Of a DNA stretch of 64,000 nucleotides, positions 33,045-43,845 are shown in pieces. Source of the stretch: Lepidodermella squamata (lineage: Eukaryota; Gastrotricha); assembly GCA_047495785.1 (NCBI GenBank), contig JBLDXI010000054.1:1860001-1924000 (forward strand), read 5' to 3'. The notes beneath the pieces were generated by a model that saw only the letters and a program-made list of their open reading frames with translations, did no database searches and was not told the origin of the DNA. The translations under genes were made by a program, and so were the position numbers. How positions within the stretch are numbered: position 1 is the stretch's first letter; the number at the start of each line of letters is the position of its first letter.

Positions 33045-34867
33045 ATGTCTCACTCAGCGTTTCGAATTTTTGAAATCTTGATTACGATAACATTGCTTTC
33101 ATATGGTATACTTGGCTTGACTAACGCTACGTCGAAAACTTTCTTCACGATTATTAACGAAGACGGTTTTGCGTTTGAGAGCTCAGTGAAAACATGCGCA
33201 GCGGCCGATGGCCAACTGGCTTCGATCAAATCTTTACAAGACCACGAAAAAGCAGTGGCCGAAATGCAGAAAAGAGGTTAGTTTTTCTTTTCACTTCTGC
33301 TTGCCCCTTCACAAGGTTTTCTCATAGACCATCCGAGCTATTTAATCGGACTGATTCGAGTCAATATTTCGGCCGACTTGTCAGATTTTATGTGGCTTGA
33401 TGGTGAATCATTATCCTTTACTTATTGGAGCGAGAATCAGCCCAATCTGAGCTCAAATTTCCAATGCGTATCTTACATCGATTCCATACCATCAACGAAC
33501 TTGAGCGACTACAAATGGGCCCTAGTTTCATGCGATGAAATAGCGGTTATCCTATGTGAGAAAGTTGGATCGAGTCGGTACAATACAACAACCCTTCGGA
33601 ACTTCCACACCACATTGCATCGCAAGAACAATTACAGCCCTGTGCTACAACATATCAGCAACCTCGATTCACCGACGGAAGATGCAGCTTGGCTCTCAAA
33701 TTCGGAAATTTTCATTATCGTTGCTTTAGTTGGCGCGGCAGCAGCTATTGCAGTGACTTTTACCATTTTCTACTTAGCTGTCATTCGGAGGAGGTTAATA
33801 AGAGTAAGGCTTTCAGTTACGAAATGAGAATCTCTCCTACTGATAAATTTTAGATCACAAAAGCTAGAACCGAGTTCGAATTCCGACGTTTCAGCACAAC
33901 ATCAGACAGCCTGTGGATAATCGACCAATTCGAAGTTTCATGGAATGACATCAAACTCAACGGCAATGTATCAAAAAATGGGTTCCACTCGGGCGTGGTA
34001 CTCGGAAAGCTCGAAAGCAGCGAAGACGAAGTATGTGACCAGGTCGCTGTTAAAATTTTGCACGATCGAGCCTCAGAGCAACAAAGGAGGAAATTTCTAC
34101 GAGAAGTTGATGCTTTGAAGAGAATTTTCACGATTTGTGGGCCTCATGAATACGTTATCTGTCTATTGGCCTGTATAACTAAGCCGCAGTACTCGTCAAG
34201 TCTAGCATACGTGACAGAGTACTGCCGACTTGGGTCATTGCGAAATCACCTCTACAGCCTTCGAACTTGGGTAGCAGAGTCTTTATCTAATCAAACCAGC
34301 ATCACTGTGGATGAAGCTAACGTGGAGGTCGAGAGGCTTGTTAAGCTATACATCGCTCAGATTTGCGACGGAATGGAGCATTTGTCGAAACATGGTTTCA
34401 TCCACTGTAATCTAGCCTGCCGGAATATTTTAGTCTACGACAAGGAGTGCGTGAAAATCAGTGGATTTCACTTACTTCGTGGGATCTACGATGATGAAAA
34501 GGGGCCTGATTCTTCTCAACACGATTTTGTGAAATGGCAACCACCTGAGGTTTTGTTAGATAGTCACTACTCAACTGCGAGTGATGTATGGTCATTTGGT
34601 GTGGTTATGTGGGAAATCGCATCTTTAGGCCAATCGCCTTTCCCTTTGGCGACGAAATCTGAGGTAATAGAATACCTTCAGAATGGACAGCGATTAAGGA
34701 AGCCGGATCTTTACTGCTCGGATGATCTCTATGCAATTATGCTGAAGTGCTGGAATTTAAATGTTAAACTCAGACCTAATTTTGCCGAGTTGCTTTCTCT
34801 TTTTGTTGAGATGAGTGAAACGTTGAGACTTGAGCAGAATCCAACTTTAAATAGTAATGAAATGTAA
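33045..34867 (+). CDS. Receptor with C-type lectin ectodomain and tyrosine-kinase-like pseudokinase
   Basis: Three exons, 33045-33276, 33328-33803 and 33854-34867, add to 1722 bp and 573 residues with matching phases. A signal peptide is followed by one C-type lectin domain (about 30-165; Trp-Leu-Asp-Gly core and closing Cys). One membrane helix (about 220-245), a basic stop-transfer stretch and a kinase-like domain (about 280-560) follow. The Val-Ala-Val-Lys lysine and the Ser-Asp-Val-Trp-Ser-Phe-Gly motif of the C-lobe are kept. The catalytic loop reads His-Cys-Asn where His-Arg-Asp is usual, and the Asp-Phe-Gly position reads Ser-Gly-Phe, so catalysis is unlikely. It would signal as a scaffold or partner. 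A CTLD joined to a receptor-kinase-like module is an uncommon arrangement. Confidence 0.85.
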
Positions 34868-35369
34868 CGCAAATAAAAGAGGAGTAACCATGTCGTGGCG
34901 TTTTAATTTCGACGCTTTTCAAGCTAACTATTCGAAATGGCGCTCAGTTTTCAGGGGACTCCATCACATCTTCAAATTTGGGCTTCGAGGAATAGCTTAT
35001 CACACCGGGTTTCGATTTGCGATATGAAATTGAGCGTTCTTCCTCTAAGCTAATCCGGGCGGAGGAGAATAGGAGCTTGCCTCGCGGAACAATGATTTAT
35101 CGATGATCAATAAGTGATCCGCTTACAAATAGTCCCTGGCAAATTTGGTCAAAACCTCCCTATCTTGCTGCATCAGCATTCTATACTCTTGCTGCTTTTC
35201 TCCTTCAAAAATATTAAAGCTCGTCGGTGATAGACCACCAGCCACCATTTCAACTTCGTTCGACAAACATCATTTTTAAAGATTAGGATCAAGGCTGATT
35301 TCTTAAATCTGCTTCTGAATTTTATATAACAATTAACGATTTTTCAATGAATTTGATTGACAATTTATT
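34868..35369. other. Intergenic region between convergent genes
   Basis: The plus-strand receptor ends at 34867 and the minus-strand Schlafen-like gene ends at 35370. No gene, repeat or motif is evident here. Confidence 0.5.
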
Positions 35370-36159
35370 TCAGTCTTCCTCATCGATTGCTAAGAGCTCT
35401 GTCTTTTGAATCCTGATCTTAGCTTTCTTAACTGGTTTTTCGGCAACCCTCTCTGAATTCGCTGCTTCCTGAGCTGAAGCTTCTTCCTGAGCTCGTCTGG
35501 CTCTCTCAGATACAGCTGCCCTCTGATGCTTGAGTTCGGATCGGTATCTTCCTTGCTCACTGCTAAGAATACGATTCAGGCCGCTTTTGAGTTCTACCAG
35601 TCTTTGCCCATCGAAATACCAAGCTTTTCCGTTAGGAGATCGTGCAATTTTGAAATCAGGGGAATATGGCGGGGAAATAACCATGGTTACTAAGAAGTTC
35701 GTAGTTTCTCCTCTTCTGCCCGTAACTCCAAGTTGCCGTACCTAAAGAAAAAAGTTTGATGGTAGTGATAGCTCTAATACCTACATAATCGCATCAGCTT
35801 ACATGATAATGGGTGCCCCTGCGAAGTGGTGTATCAACGTGTAAATTTCTTACAGCTCCCGATAACAATTGGCTTAGATCACCGACAAAGTCTTGACTTT
35901 CAATGCCCACGGGGTTGCCATCAGTGTCACAGCCGAAAACAATGGCGCCGCCATACGCTGAATTCACCAAAGCATTCACATTGCGATCGACTTGTTTTCT
36001 CAAGCTATCCGTAATAGTACCACTAGTTTGAAGGTAAATCACGTTGCCTATCGTGTCATCTCGTGGTACAAGGGGACCGCTACCTCGCCTTACGTAATCT
36101 CCATCGGGAAGTTCGCCTTCTCCGAGGGCCCATTTTAGGTTTGGCGCTTTGGAGGACAT
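35370..36159 (-). CDS. Schlafen/AlbA-like domain protein
   Basis: Two exons, 36159-35803 and 35741-35370, join at phase 0 through a 61-bp intron and encode 242 residues. The N-terminal domain has a Leu-Val-Asn-Ser-Ala-Tyr-Gly-Gly-Ala-Ile-Val-Phe-Gly-Cys-Asp stretch followed by Asp-Gly-Asn-Pro-Val-Gly-Ile. This matches the Gly-Gly-x-(I/V)-x-(F/I)-G-x-D-x-x-G-x-(I/V)-x-G core of the Schlafen AlbA_2 family, which binds nucleic acids. No helicase region is present. The C-terminus is a charged, Ala/Glu-rich helix with Lys-Lys-Ala-Lys, possibly nuclear. There is no signal peptide. The gene is head to head with the disordered secreted protein at 36507. Confidence 0.75.
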
Positions 36160-36506
36160 AAATAAGATGAATCAAGCTATGAATTGAACTCATTATTTCT
36201 ATCGAAGCCGATTTTTAAGGTGGATTTTTTATTTTCAAAGACATTTTCGATTTTCGAGGATCACCCTTGCTTGATCATTCTTCCATCAAAATAAACTCTC
36301 TTTGGAGTCTTCTAATTTCAGAAGAAAGTGCGACTTTGTTCGCAGCCTACTTGCTCCAAAACAACATATTTGCGAGTCGTGTTCTCACAGCTAACTCATC
36401 CAATTCATGGAAGCCACCCACTCGTGTACACGCACCTAACGTTAAGTAAACATTAGAAGCAGACATTAAATGTTGTAAAAGATTCATAGAAACTCACGAA
36501 AAAAAA
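36160..36506. promoter_or_regulatory. Divergent promoter region with a TTTTTAAGGTGGATTTTTTA motif copy
   Basis: These 347 bp separate two head-to-head genes. The motif copy at about 36211-36235 is the sixth in the window and lies about 52 bp upstream of the ATG of the minus-strand Schlafen-like gene. The position is suggestive of a promoter role, but repeat origin is equally possible. Confidence 0.4.
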
Positions 36507-37148
36507 ATGAAATTTTCAATTTTACTTTTCTTGGTTATGTTGGTCCTCATCACTGTCGCTTCTGCCGACCGGGGGAAAGGCAGAGGCAATGGAAATGGCC
36601 GTGAAAATAGACATCAAGGCAATGGAATCAACAATCAAAATGAGGATAATGGAGGCGATTCGAATTCTCCCTCAAACGGCCGTGGAAATCAGAGTCGTGG
36701 TGCTGGAAATAGACCTTACAAGGCAGACAACGGTAAGAATAGGAAGAACAAATCAGGAAGCGGAGAAAGCAGCGTGAAGAGCGCCGAGCGGAAAGTGAAC
36801 CACGGACGCAGCAATGGACAAGGCAAAGGCAACTCTAGAAAAGGTCGCGGCGATGGATCCGGCAATGATATCAGTTCTAGCAGGAGTGGAGAGGAAAGCG
36901 CTAGAACCGCAACAATCAAGCCTGATGTTAGGAATCGCAGACCTTCAAACGAGCCACCGAGACGTCGCCAAAGTGAGGCCACGCGGCGAAGTGACGATGC
37001 AACCACTCCGAGTTGGCTGACCGATCCTGGTTTCGAAGAGCCAGAAACGAAAACGCGTCCGACACGCCCGCCACGCCGACCAACCACGCCAAATCAAACG
37101 ACAAGGGTATCTCTCGGCAATGCCAATGGCCGTGTCAACGGTCTTTAG
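36507..37148 (+). CDS. Secreted disordered Gly/Asn/Arg-rich protein
   Basis: A single exon encodes 213 residues from an ATG in AAAAAATG context. After a clear signal peptide (about 1-20) the whole chain is polar and low-complexity: Gly-Asn-Gly and Arg-Gly-x-Gly words, then Ser/Lys/Arg runs, and a Pro/Arg/Thr-rich tail. No cysteine or hydrophobic core remains after the signal peptide, so it should be intrinsically disordered and basic. Such secreted proteins can serve in matrices, secretions, cuticle or mucus, but none of these is shown here. Confidence 0.65.
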   Translation: MKFSILLFLVMLVLITVASADRGKGRGNGNGRENRHQGNGINNQNEDNGGDSNSPSNGRGNQSRGAGNRPYKADNGKNRKNKSGSGESSVKSAERKVNHGRSNGQGKGNSRKGRGDGSGNDISSSRSGEESARTATIKPDVRNRRPSNEPPRRRQSEATRRSDDATTPSWLTDPGFEEPETKTRPTRPPRRPTTPNQTTRVSLGNANGRVNGL

Positions 37149-38514
37149 CAGCTGATGATTTTGAACACAACTTTATTGTAACTTGTGATTACGAATAACG
37201 TTCTCCGTTGTAACAGTGGAACAGGATCCTCGAACTATGGGGAATTTTCAGGCAAACTTTTTTACTTGTTGGTGGTTTCCACCTCGGGCTGCCGAACAGG
37301 GTCACTACGATACCCCTCATTCCCATCCGTACTTCGCGCCATGTCCGTCAATTAAAATCGTTTTATTTAGAAACTGTTTAGGATACCTTATATCTTTTCT
37401 GTCAGCCTAAGGTAATCCATTCTTGAAGGACGAAAAATATGTGAGACTTTGCCAGCGATTTCGGCCCTGTCTTCATCTTCAGTCGTTAAACGTAGTACAT
37501 AGATGGTTTCGCAATGATGAATATGTGCCGTCTATTTTCTTTTTAAATGACTAGATATGGATGAAACGGCCTACCACGTCTCGCTTGTTTTCCATATACA
37601 GATTGCGGACGTTGAATGTAGGAGTTTACACGAAATTGAACAGAAAATATGTCTATTTTCAGCCGACTAGAGAACGAGGAATTGATTTTTCAAGAGGGAA
37701 TGACGTCTAGCAACAGACATTGACAGAATAAATTAATTAGCGGCAAAATCTAATGGACGCCAAGGTCTCAGGTCTCAGACAGCGTTCCTGAATTTTTCTA
37801 AATACATAGGCTGTTTTCATAGGTCAAAGAGGACAACTCACAGATTTCAACACCATCAAATGCGAACTTCGTCGTGTTAGAAAGACGTCGTATATCACAA
37901 TTTCACCAATTAAATAACTGAAAACAACTGACAGTACGGGTAAGCACAGACAGACTTCAATAATAACATAATGTTATTCAAAGAAAAAGAATTCTTCTCT
38001 GAAAATTTAGTTGTAAGGGATAAAGATCGAGCACGAGATATCGCCATAGGCTATAAGATCTCAGGAAGTCACGTGTTAGCGTTATACCGAATTGTCTTGG
38101 CCTTGATTTTTGTACCGAGAATCCAGACATCCAGAATAAATGTTTTCATAAGCTTTTTGCTTTTAAGCTGCGTTGCCCGAAGGTTCAATTTGTTTAAAAT
38201 CGACTTTTCGTCTCCCCGTGAGTTCGACTTCATAATTCTTCGTCTTGAATTCGTTATAACGTTTTTCTTGTTTCAATACTTTCCCATTCCTATGTCCCAT
38301 ATCATTAGCTTGATTAGAACTGTCTGCAGGGATTCATTATATATTACTAATATGCATCATCTTGATAGAGCTCGGGCTAAACTTAACTCATCTGCGGCTG
38401 GAATTTCCGGCTGTAATTAGGTCGATTGAGCAAAAAGCACATATAATCAATGTACAGTGAATGCTTTTATCCTCAGTTTAGATAGCTCATCCTTAAACCG
38501 CAATTTTGACCGAA
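37149..38514. other. Intergenic region with a dispersed repeat copy and an uncertain frame
   Basis: Positions about 37225-37345 hold copy 2 of the dispersed repeat. A plus-strand frame at 37971-38420 opens with ATG and runs 149 codons with several hydrophobic stretches, but it has no recognisable motif and may be chance. The rest is non-coding. Confidence 0.4.
37225..37345 (+). repeat. Dispersed repeat family, copy 2
   Basis: It begins GGATCCTCGAACTATGGGG and ends near CCCATCCGTACTTCGCGC. Both blocks recur near 55845 and 55970 with the same spacing order, and the first block recurs inverted near 4195. Confidence 0.55.
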
Positions 38515-40968
38515 ATGAAACTCAATCCTTCACGGATCTTCTTGATACTGTTCACGCATCAAGTGTCTACTGCTTTGAAGCCGAACCGGTTGACCATACT
38601 TGGCTTACTTCCGCTGACCAACGTCGATCCAAACCAAACTGAAGCTACAATAGCAGCTGCTCAGTTGGTAATTGACGTGGTTAACAATCGGAGTGACATT
38701 CTACCATACTATCACCTCGATTTAGTGATCGAGGACGAGAATCAGGGTAATTCCGATGTTGCAAGATTAGTCGAATATACGAGATGGAAGGGCGAATATC
38801 GATCTCCACTGGTTGTCGGAATGGCATTTTCACACGGCTGTGGGTCAATGATCCCAGTGTTGAGCCACCTTAAAATGGTGGCCATTTCAACCTTTTGCCA
38901 GTCTCCGAATCTTTTTGACCCAGCAACCCGTCCTAATTTGTTTCTCACTCTGTCTACAACGAAAACAACAGCCCTCGCAATGCTGCGTTTCATGAGTGAG
39001 ATCGGAAATTGGTCGAGATTCGCCCTGTTAACTAACATTGAAAACGACGATGACTTCAGCACGGCTTATTACCTCCACAATCGAGCAATAGACTACAACT
39101 TCACGGTCCCTTGGTTCGCAGCTGTCACAGAAATAGATAGCGGAACTTTGGCTAGCCTGAGGCGTTCAGATCTGCGAATTATCGTCATTGCGTCTTCGAA
39201 TGCTTCATTCGTTTCTGAATTTATGTGTAAAGCTTTCAAAATCGGCATCACCGGGAAGCGATTTGTTTTTCTTGGCTTGATCGGAGGATTTACAACTGAT
39301 CACTCCGGTTACTGCTCTGAAGAAGCGATTGAAGAACAGCACAAGCAGTGGTATTTTTTCGGAAGGTAAGCTATTTACCGCGATAGTAAATTGTAATTAC
39401 AATAACTTCTTCTCAGCCGAACCAAACCGCTGAATGATTCTCAAATTGCTGAGTTTGATTTAACAAGCCGGGACTTTGAAGAAATGATATCTATGAAGCT
39501 CAATATTTCGAGAGATTTCTCAGACTCTTTTCTTCGTGGCTACGCTGTTTTCGACACTTTCGCCCGCGCTGTCATTGCACTGAATGACAGTGAGACCATA
39601 CTCAATGCCGAACATAAGCTCTCCCTATCGGACTACCTTAGCCGTCCTGATGTCATTTTCAAAGTTACGAAGCAGGCTGTATTAAGCTCCTCGATTCGAA
39701 GTGTGCGTGTTGGTGAGATTCACTACGACTACGCAAGCCAGCAGTTAAGCGGTGATATTCAAGCTGCAACACATTGGTCTCCTGAAGAGGGCATGCATAA
39801 TGTTGCTATGATTGGCCTTGGTGGGGATCGCAATGAACTTCACCTGGAGGACTATGAATTTGAAATTGTCGATGACGATATCGATTGGATATCAGGGACA
39901 CCACCAAAGCAGGAGCCTTCAATTTTCGTGAGCTACGTCGAATTCCCTTGGGGAGCTAGGATAGCTTCAATAGTCATCAACATGTTGATTTCAGTGGCTC
40001 AGCTGATCGCTCTAACTCTTGCGCTTACAAAGAAATTCCGAAATTCGAAGTATTTCAAATCTTCGAAAATAATTGGCATATTTGGATGCATCATACTCAA
40101 TTCATCCTCAATTTCGATTTCCTACATAGCATCCGGTGATACTTTCTCTCTTTCGATAGCACTAGTAAGCTTCGGAGCATCTCCAATCTATGGAATTGCA
40201 TCTTTCAGGCTTATAATGATCTACAAATTCGTTTTGAGTAGAACCAACTACTTCCAGAGATCGAGCAGCACAAAACAACGCTCGATTCCAAATAACAGCC
40301 CTGTTTCTAGAATCTTCAGTGATCGTGATTGGATCGCATTGGATAAAACTTCCTCCAAACTCACCGCAACATTCGTATTCCTGAACTTTATTCTGACCAT
40401 TGCTTGGTTGATAATAGCTGATAACGCTTGTATCTTGGAAATGAATGATCATGTTATCTACGATGAGGAGTTAGATAGGTTTGACGAGACCAGGTACTTG
40501 AGATGTGGCCCGAGTCCAATTTCAGCTTCTACTGCATGGATCCTTCTTGGAATTGTGGGCGGGATCAATCTGTCCTTACTTCTCGCTGGTTGTATGTCTA
40601 CATTCAATTTGAGGAATATTCATGGCGTGCCAGAGTCTTGTGTCGAGTTCGCTCCAAGCTCCGCGACTCATCTCAACGCTATTACAACATTTTGTGGCGT
40701 AGTATTAATAGTGCTGATATCGTCCTCTAATTCAGTCACTTGGATGCTAGCTTTGGTGTTCTCACTTCAATTTATATCTGTAACGACATCGATCGGTATG
40801 CTCTACCCTAATTTCAAGGAAGCTAAAACGACCGCTCTCACTGTTGGCGTCGCTCATGACTTGACAGTTTCGAATAGGGATCCTGTATTTCATTCATCAC
40901 TTTGGACTAAGGGAACGCGATCACGCAGCCATTCACTCCAAAATAACACCATTGGCCCGATAGCATGA
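38515..40968 (+). CDS. Class C GPCR, GABA-B-receptor-like (paralogue 2)
   Basis: Two exons, 38515-39365 and 39417-40968, join at phase 2 through a 51-bp intron and encode 800 residues. The layout matches the receptor at 6783-9080: a signal peptide, a ligand-binding Venus-flytrap-like domain with a shared Arg-Ser-Asp-Ile-Leu-Pro segment near its start, no Cys-rich domain, and seven helices in about the last 300 residues. The Lys-Trp-x-Gly-Gly linker is less clear, with Trp-Ile-Ser-Gly-Thr-Pro-Pro instead. The start is the ATG at 38515; upstream sequence has no in-frame ATG. The cytoplasmic tail is longer, about 50 residues. GABA-B receptors work as dimers, so the two could pair, but that is a guess. 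Confidence 0.85.
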
Positions 40969-41721
40969 GCGGGGAAAACTGAGATAGTTCAAAATTGCAA
41001 TTCACTCCAAACATTTCAAATAAACGTGCCAATCGTGCGATGAGTCAAGTTACACATTTTCATTATCAAAATATCTCAGACAGTCTCAGGTCGGCCTTTT
41101 GCACTTACAAGTGGTTTGAAGACCATTAGCAAAGTGAATGCGAGAAGAAGGTCTTCGGTCTGTAATTTACCACCAATAAGAATTCCTCTAATCTTCTCAA
41201 GGAATTCTCTAGATAACGTGACACGTTGATAGGAACGGATACCACGAAGCATACCAACAGCAATATTGCAAATAAGGTCAATGCAATGGTTCCAACCCAG
41301 CATACAGTCTGGTAGAGGGTTTTTTCTTAGATCATAGCAAGGCGGATATCTTTCATTGATATTGATCATTCGATGTCGCGAAAATCTAGTCGAATAGCAT
41401 TTTATGCGTTGTTTTGAATTTGAATCGTTTTGCACGACATGCGCGAAAATTACGCCTCTCGGCTAAACCTACCGTTGTTGCGGGGTACCTGGAACTATGC
41501 GGGGTAATGATGCTAACGTCTAGTTCGTAAACGTTAAAATAAGTTTATGTCAGACTCCGGAAAATTCCTTGTTTAATCAATTAAAAATTTACAAGATGTT
41601 CAAAAACCATCGAGGCGTGGCTTGTAAGAATTAGGATATTTCTTTCAGCTTTCAGCATCTTAAAGTTTACAGAGAAAGGCACAGAGAAAGGTTGCAGTTG
41701 ACACACAAGTCCTTATGTCAA
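40969..41721. other. Intergenic region between convergent genes
   Basis: A minus-strand frame at 41435-41076 (119 codons, no ATG at its start) has an ordinary-looking hydrophobic/charged mixture in its last 60 codons and a GTAAGT-like donor near its end. It may be an isolated exon or chance. No gene is confidently called. Confidence 0.4.
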
Positions 41722-43845
41722 TTAGTTTCCTTGCAATATAGCAGAATAGATATGAATAACAATAAACGCGCCAGTAGCGGCTATCGATGCCACAAAATCG
41801 ATGAACCGCAACGGTGTGAAATATCGCAGCCAAATTTTGGCTGGTTTGCTTTTGTGAAAAATCCAACTAGCCAACCAAATCGTTAGCAAATCATAGACTA
41901 CAACAGTCGCTGCGAACCATGTCACCATTTGCGTATAAGTGCATAGAACCGTTTGCATCGATTTCTTCGGGACTTGGCTCAAAACCTCGGTTTGAGACAC
42001 CGTTAGAGCTAGAACAATCGTAGCTGTAAAGGCAGACCGATCTGGGGCTGAGGGTGGGATGCAGAAGCTAGGCAAAACCAGTGAGGCTAAAACAGCGGTT
42101 GGCATGAAGAAATTTTGTATATAGTAATCAGGCCGCCGAGCCAAAGTCACATTGAAATTCACCCGAGAAACTTGATAGGCATTGAAAACTTGGGAATCAA
42201 TCACTTTCCCGGTTGAAATTAGTCGCCATTCATCTTGCGGTCTCATATCCTTCAAAAGCCAGGTGAAGAACGAAGGACTTGCGAAGGTTATTAGATCTTT
42301 CGACCTCTGAAGGGTGAAGCTAATGACACAAGTTTGAACATCAAAAGGAAATTTCTCGAGGTCAAGATCGCATTTCGATTCAAACAGTCCTTCACGCGTC
42401 CAGTAGAACGTGAAAGTTCGATTCTGTAGGGTGTTAGCGTTTTTCGAGTTCATCTTAACGAAAAAGTCCTCTCCAACTGGGACGTAATTCATGTAAATGT
42501 TAGCGTTAGCCTGAGAGATGAACCTCAACCTCGGCACCCAGACTTCACTGGGCGACAGGACTTGAACCTCTTCGAAATCCCGATCTGTTATGACGTCAGA
42601 CGAACTTGTCGGGCAGGTGTTGACAGACCACCACAACAGAGCGATGGCACTCACTGAGATCGATTCTTCAATGTTGTCTATCCCCATGAAACTCGTTACT
42701 TGAAAGGCGACATTGATCGGGAGAGGTGAAGACGTGAATGTAGGTGGAGCGACTCTTGTTGCGAGGAAATGGTCGCAAACTTTGGTGACACTCGTCGCAT
42801 TTTCAAGCAGTTCACTCCGCTGCGGGCCGATATCTGGAATAAGCGCTTGAATCCCTTTCTCTTGAAAAGCAGTTGAAATTTGGGGCGTCGTTAGTATCAT
42901 TGAACTTGGGGTTGTTGGTTTGTCTGTGACGAGCTTAGCAGTTGAAGTCTGCTTTGAGGTTGTTTTAGTTGAGACTTTCGTGGTCGAACTGCTTGCCGAA
43001 GTTGATGGCGATGACGACGATATAGCCTTTGTTGATGTAATTGAAGTTGTTGCTGTTGATGCGCTTGTTGAAGTACCAGAAGTGGTTGTAGTACTCGAAG
43101 TACTTGTTGAGGTTGTAGTCGTAATTGTTGATGTCATTATCGTATAAAGCTCTTGCCAATTAGCCCAGGTAGTGTAAAACCTAACATACGCAAGTTTACC
43201 ATTCCCGGGGAGCGAAAGCTTAGCAGACGACCCGATATAAATCGTGTCGAAGCCTGAAAGCGTAGGAAATGGCGACGCTTGGTTTGTGAATGTGAAAGCG
43301 TATGAGGTAAGGGATGCTGCTCCTGGATAGCCGGAATACATAAATAATTCGTAATTACTGTCATTGATCGTTTTGAGAACGACGCCGATAAAAGTCCAGC
43401 TCGAATCCGTTATTACGATGTTAGCATAGATGGGTGCGCTGCTAGTTTGAGTAGAATTGATGAAGACCGATTTATACGTGTAGTATACGTCTAGAAAGTT
43501 CACAAAGTTCAATATCCCAAAGTCGCTGGTCATACTCGACGGAGCCTTAATGAAAAAACAAATGGTGAAGTCTTTGGGAGCCACCGATTCCACGGTATAT
43601 GCAGCAATATACCCCAATCCTTGTGACAGCGTATGAGATCCCCCGGCTTGAGGCCCATCGCCTGATACAACTGGTACAACTGCGACGTTTGGTATACTCT
43701 TCGGCTTAAATGTATCCCCTGAAGCGAGGTAGCCGTAAAGACTCGCCGTTGAATTCAGTGGCCAGTATCCAACTAAAGATGCAGGATTTAAGGCGGCTTG
43801 GCTTTGGTGAATGGAAACTGTCAGCAGAAGGGCTAGCAAGAACAT
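41722..43845 (-). CDS. Laminin-G-like / Ser-Thr-rich / Cys-loop channel fusion, intact paralogue
   Basis: One exon of 707 codons encodes a signal peptide (about 1-17) and a laminin-G/concanavalin-like domain (about 20-230) that starts with Gly-Tyr-Trp-Pro-Leu. A Thr/Ser-rich stalk of about 80 residues follows, then a Cys-loop ligand-binding domain and four helices. The Cys-loop pair is 14 steps apart with Phe-Pro-Phe-Asp inside. Ala-Pro-Asp-Arg precedes helix 2, and the helix 3-4 loop is about 20 residues. It shares its order of parts with gene B at 26034-29054, and the channel part resembles the lone channel at 4597-5766. The stalk should be O-glycosylated and hold the lectin-like head away from the channel. 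It lies head to head with the TRPN gene. Confidence 0.9.
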   Translation of the reverse strand: MFLLALLLTVSIHQSQAALNPASLVGYWPLNSTASLYGYLASGDTFKPKSIPNVAVVPVVSGDGPQAGGSHTLSQGLGYIAAYTVESVAPKDFTICFFIKAPSSMTSDFGILNFVNFLDVYYTYKSVFINSTQTSSAPIYANIVITDSSWTFIGVVLKTINDSNYELFMYSGYPGAASLTSYAFTFTNQASPFPTLSGFDTIYIGSSAKLSLPGNGKLAYVRFYTTWANWQELYTIMTSTITTTTSTSTSSTTTTSGTSTSASTATTSITSTKAISSSSPSTSASSSTTKVSTKTTSKQTSTAKLVTDKPTTPSSMILTTPQISTAFQEKGIQALIPDIGPQRSELLENATSVTKVCDHFLATRVAPPTFTSSPLPINVAFQVTSFMGIDNIEESISVSAIALLWWSVNTCPTSSSDVITDRDFEEVQVLSPSEVWVPRLRFISQANANIYMNYVPVGEDFFVKMNSKNANTLQNRTFTFYWTREGLFESKCDLDLEKFPFDVQTCVISFTLQRSKDLITFASPSFFTWLLKDMRPQDEWRLISTGKVIDSQVFNAYQVSRVNFNVTLARRPDYYIQNFFMPTAVLASLVLPSFCIPPSAPDRSAFTATIVLALTVSQTEVLSQVPKKSMQTVLCTYTQMVTWFAATVVVYDLLTIWLASWIFHKSKPAKIWLRYFTPLRFIDFVASIAATGAFIVIHIYSAILQGN

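Noticed and set aside
36716-37087. Minus-strand frame of 123 codons in the disordered protein gene
   Set aside because: It is a shadow of biased Gly/Asn/Arg codons on the plus strand, which has the signal peptide.
37971-38420. Plus-strand frame of 149 codons with an ATG
   Set aside because: It has no motif, no splice partner and an AT-rich composition like the flanks. It could be real, but I cannot support it.
41076-41435. Minus-strand frame of 119 codons
   Set aside because: There is no ATG at its start and no recognisable domain. It may be an isolated exon, but no partner exon was found.
42920-43147. Plus-strand Val/Glu-rich frame inside the laminin-G/Cys-loop gene
   Set aside because: It is the reverse of the Thr/Ser-rich stalk codons and carries no other signal.
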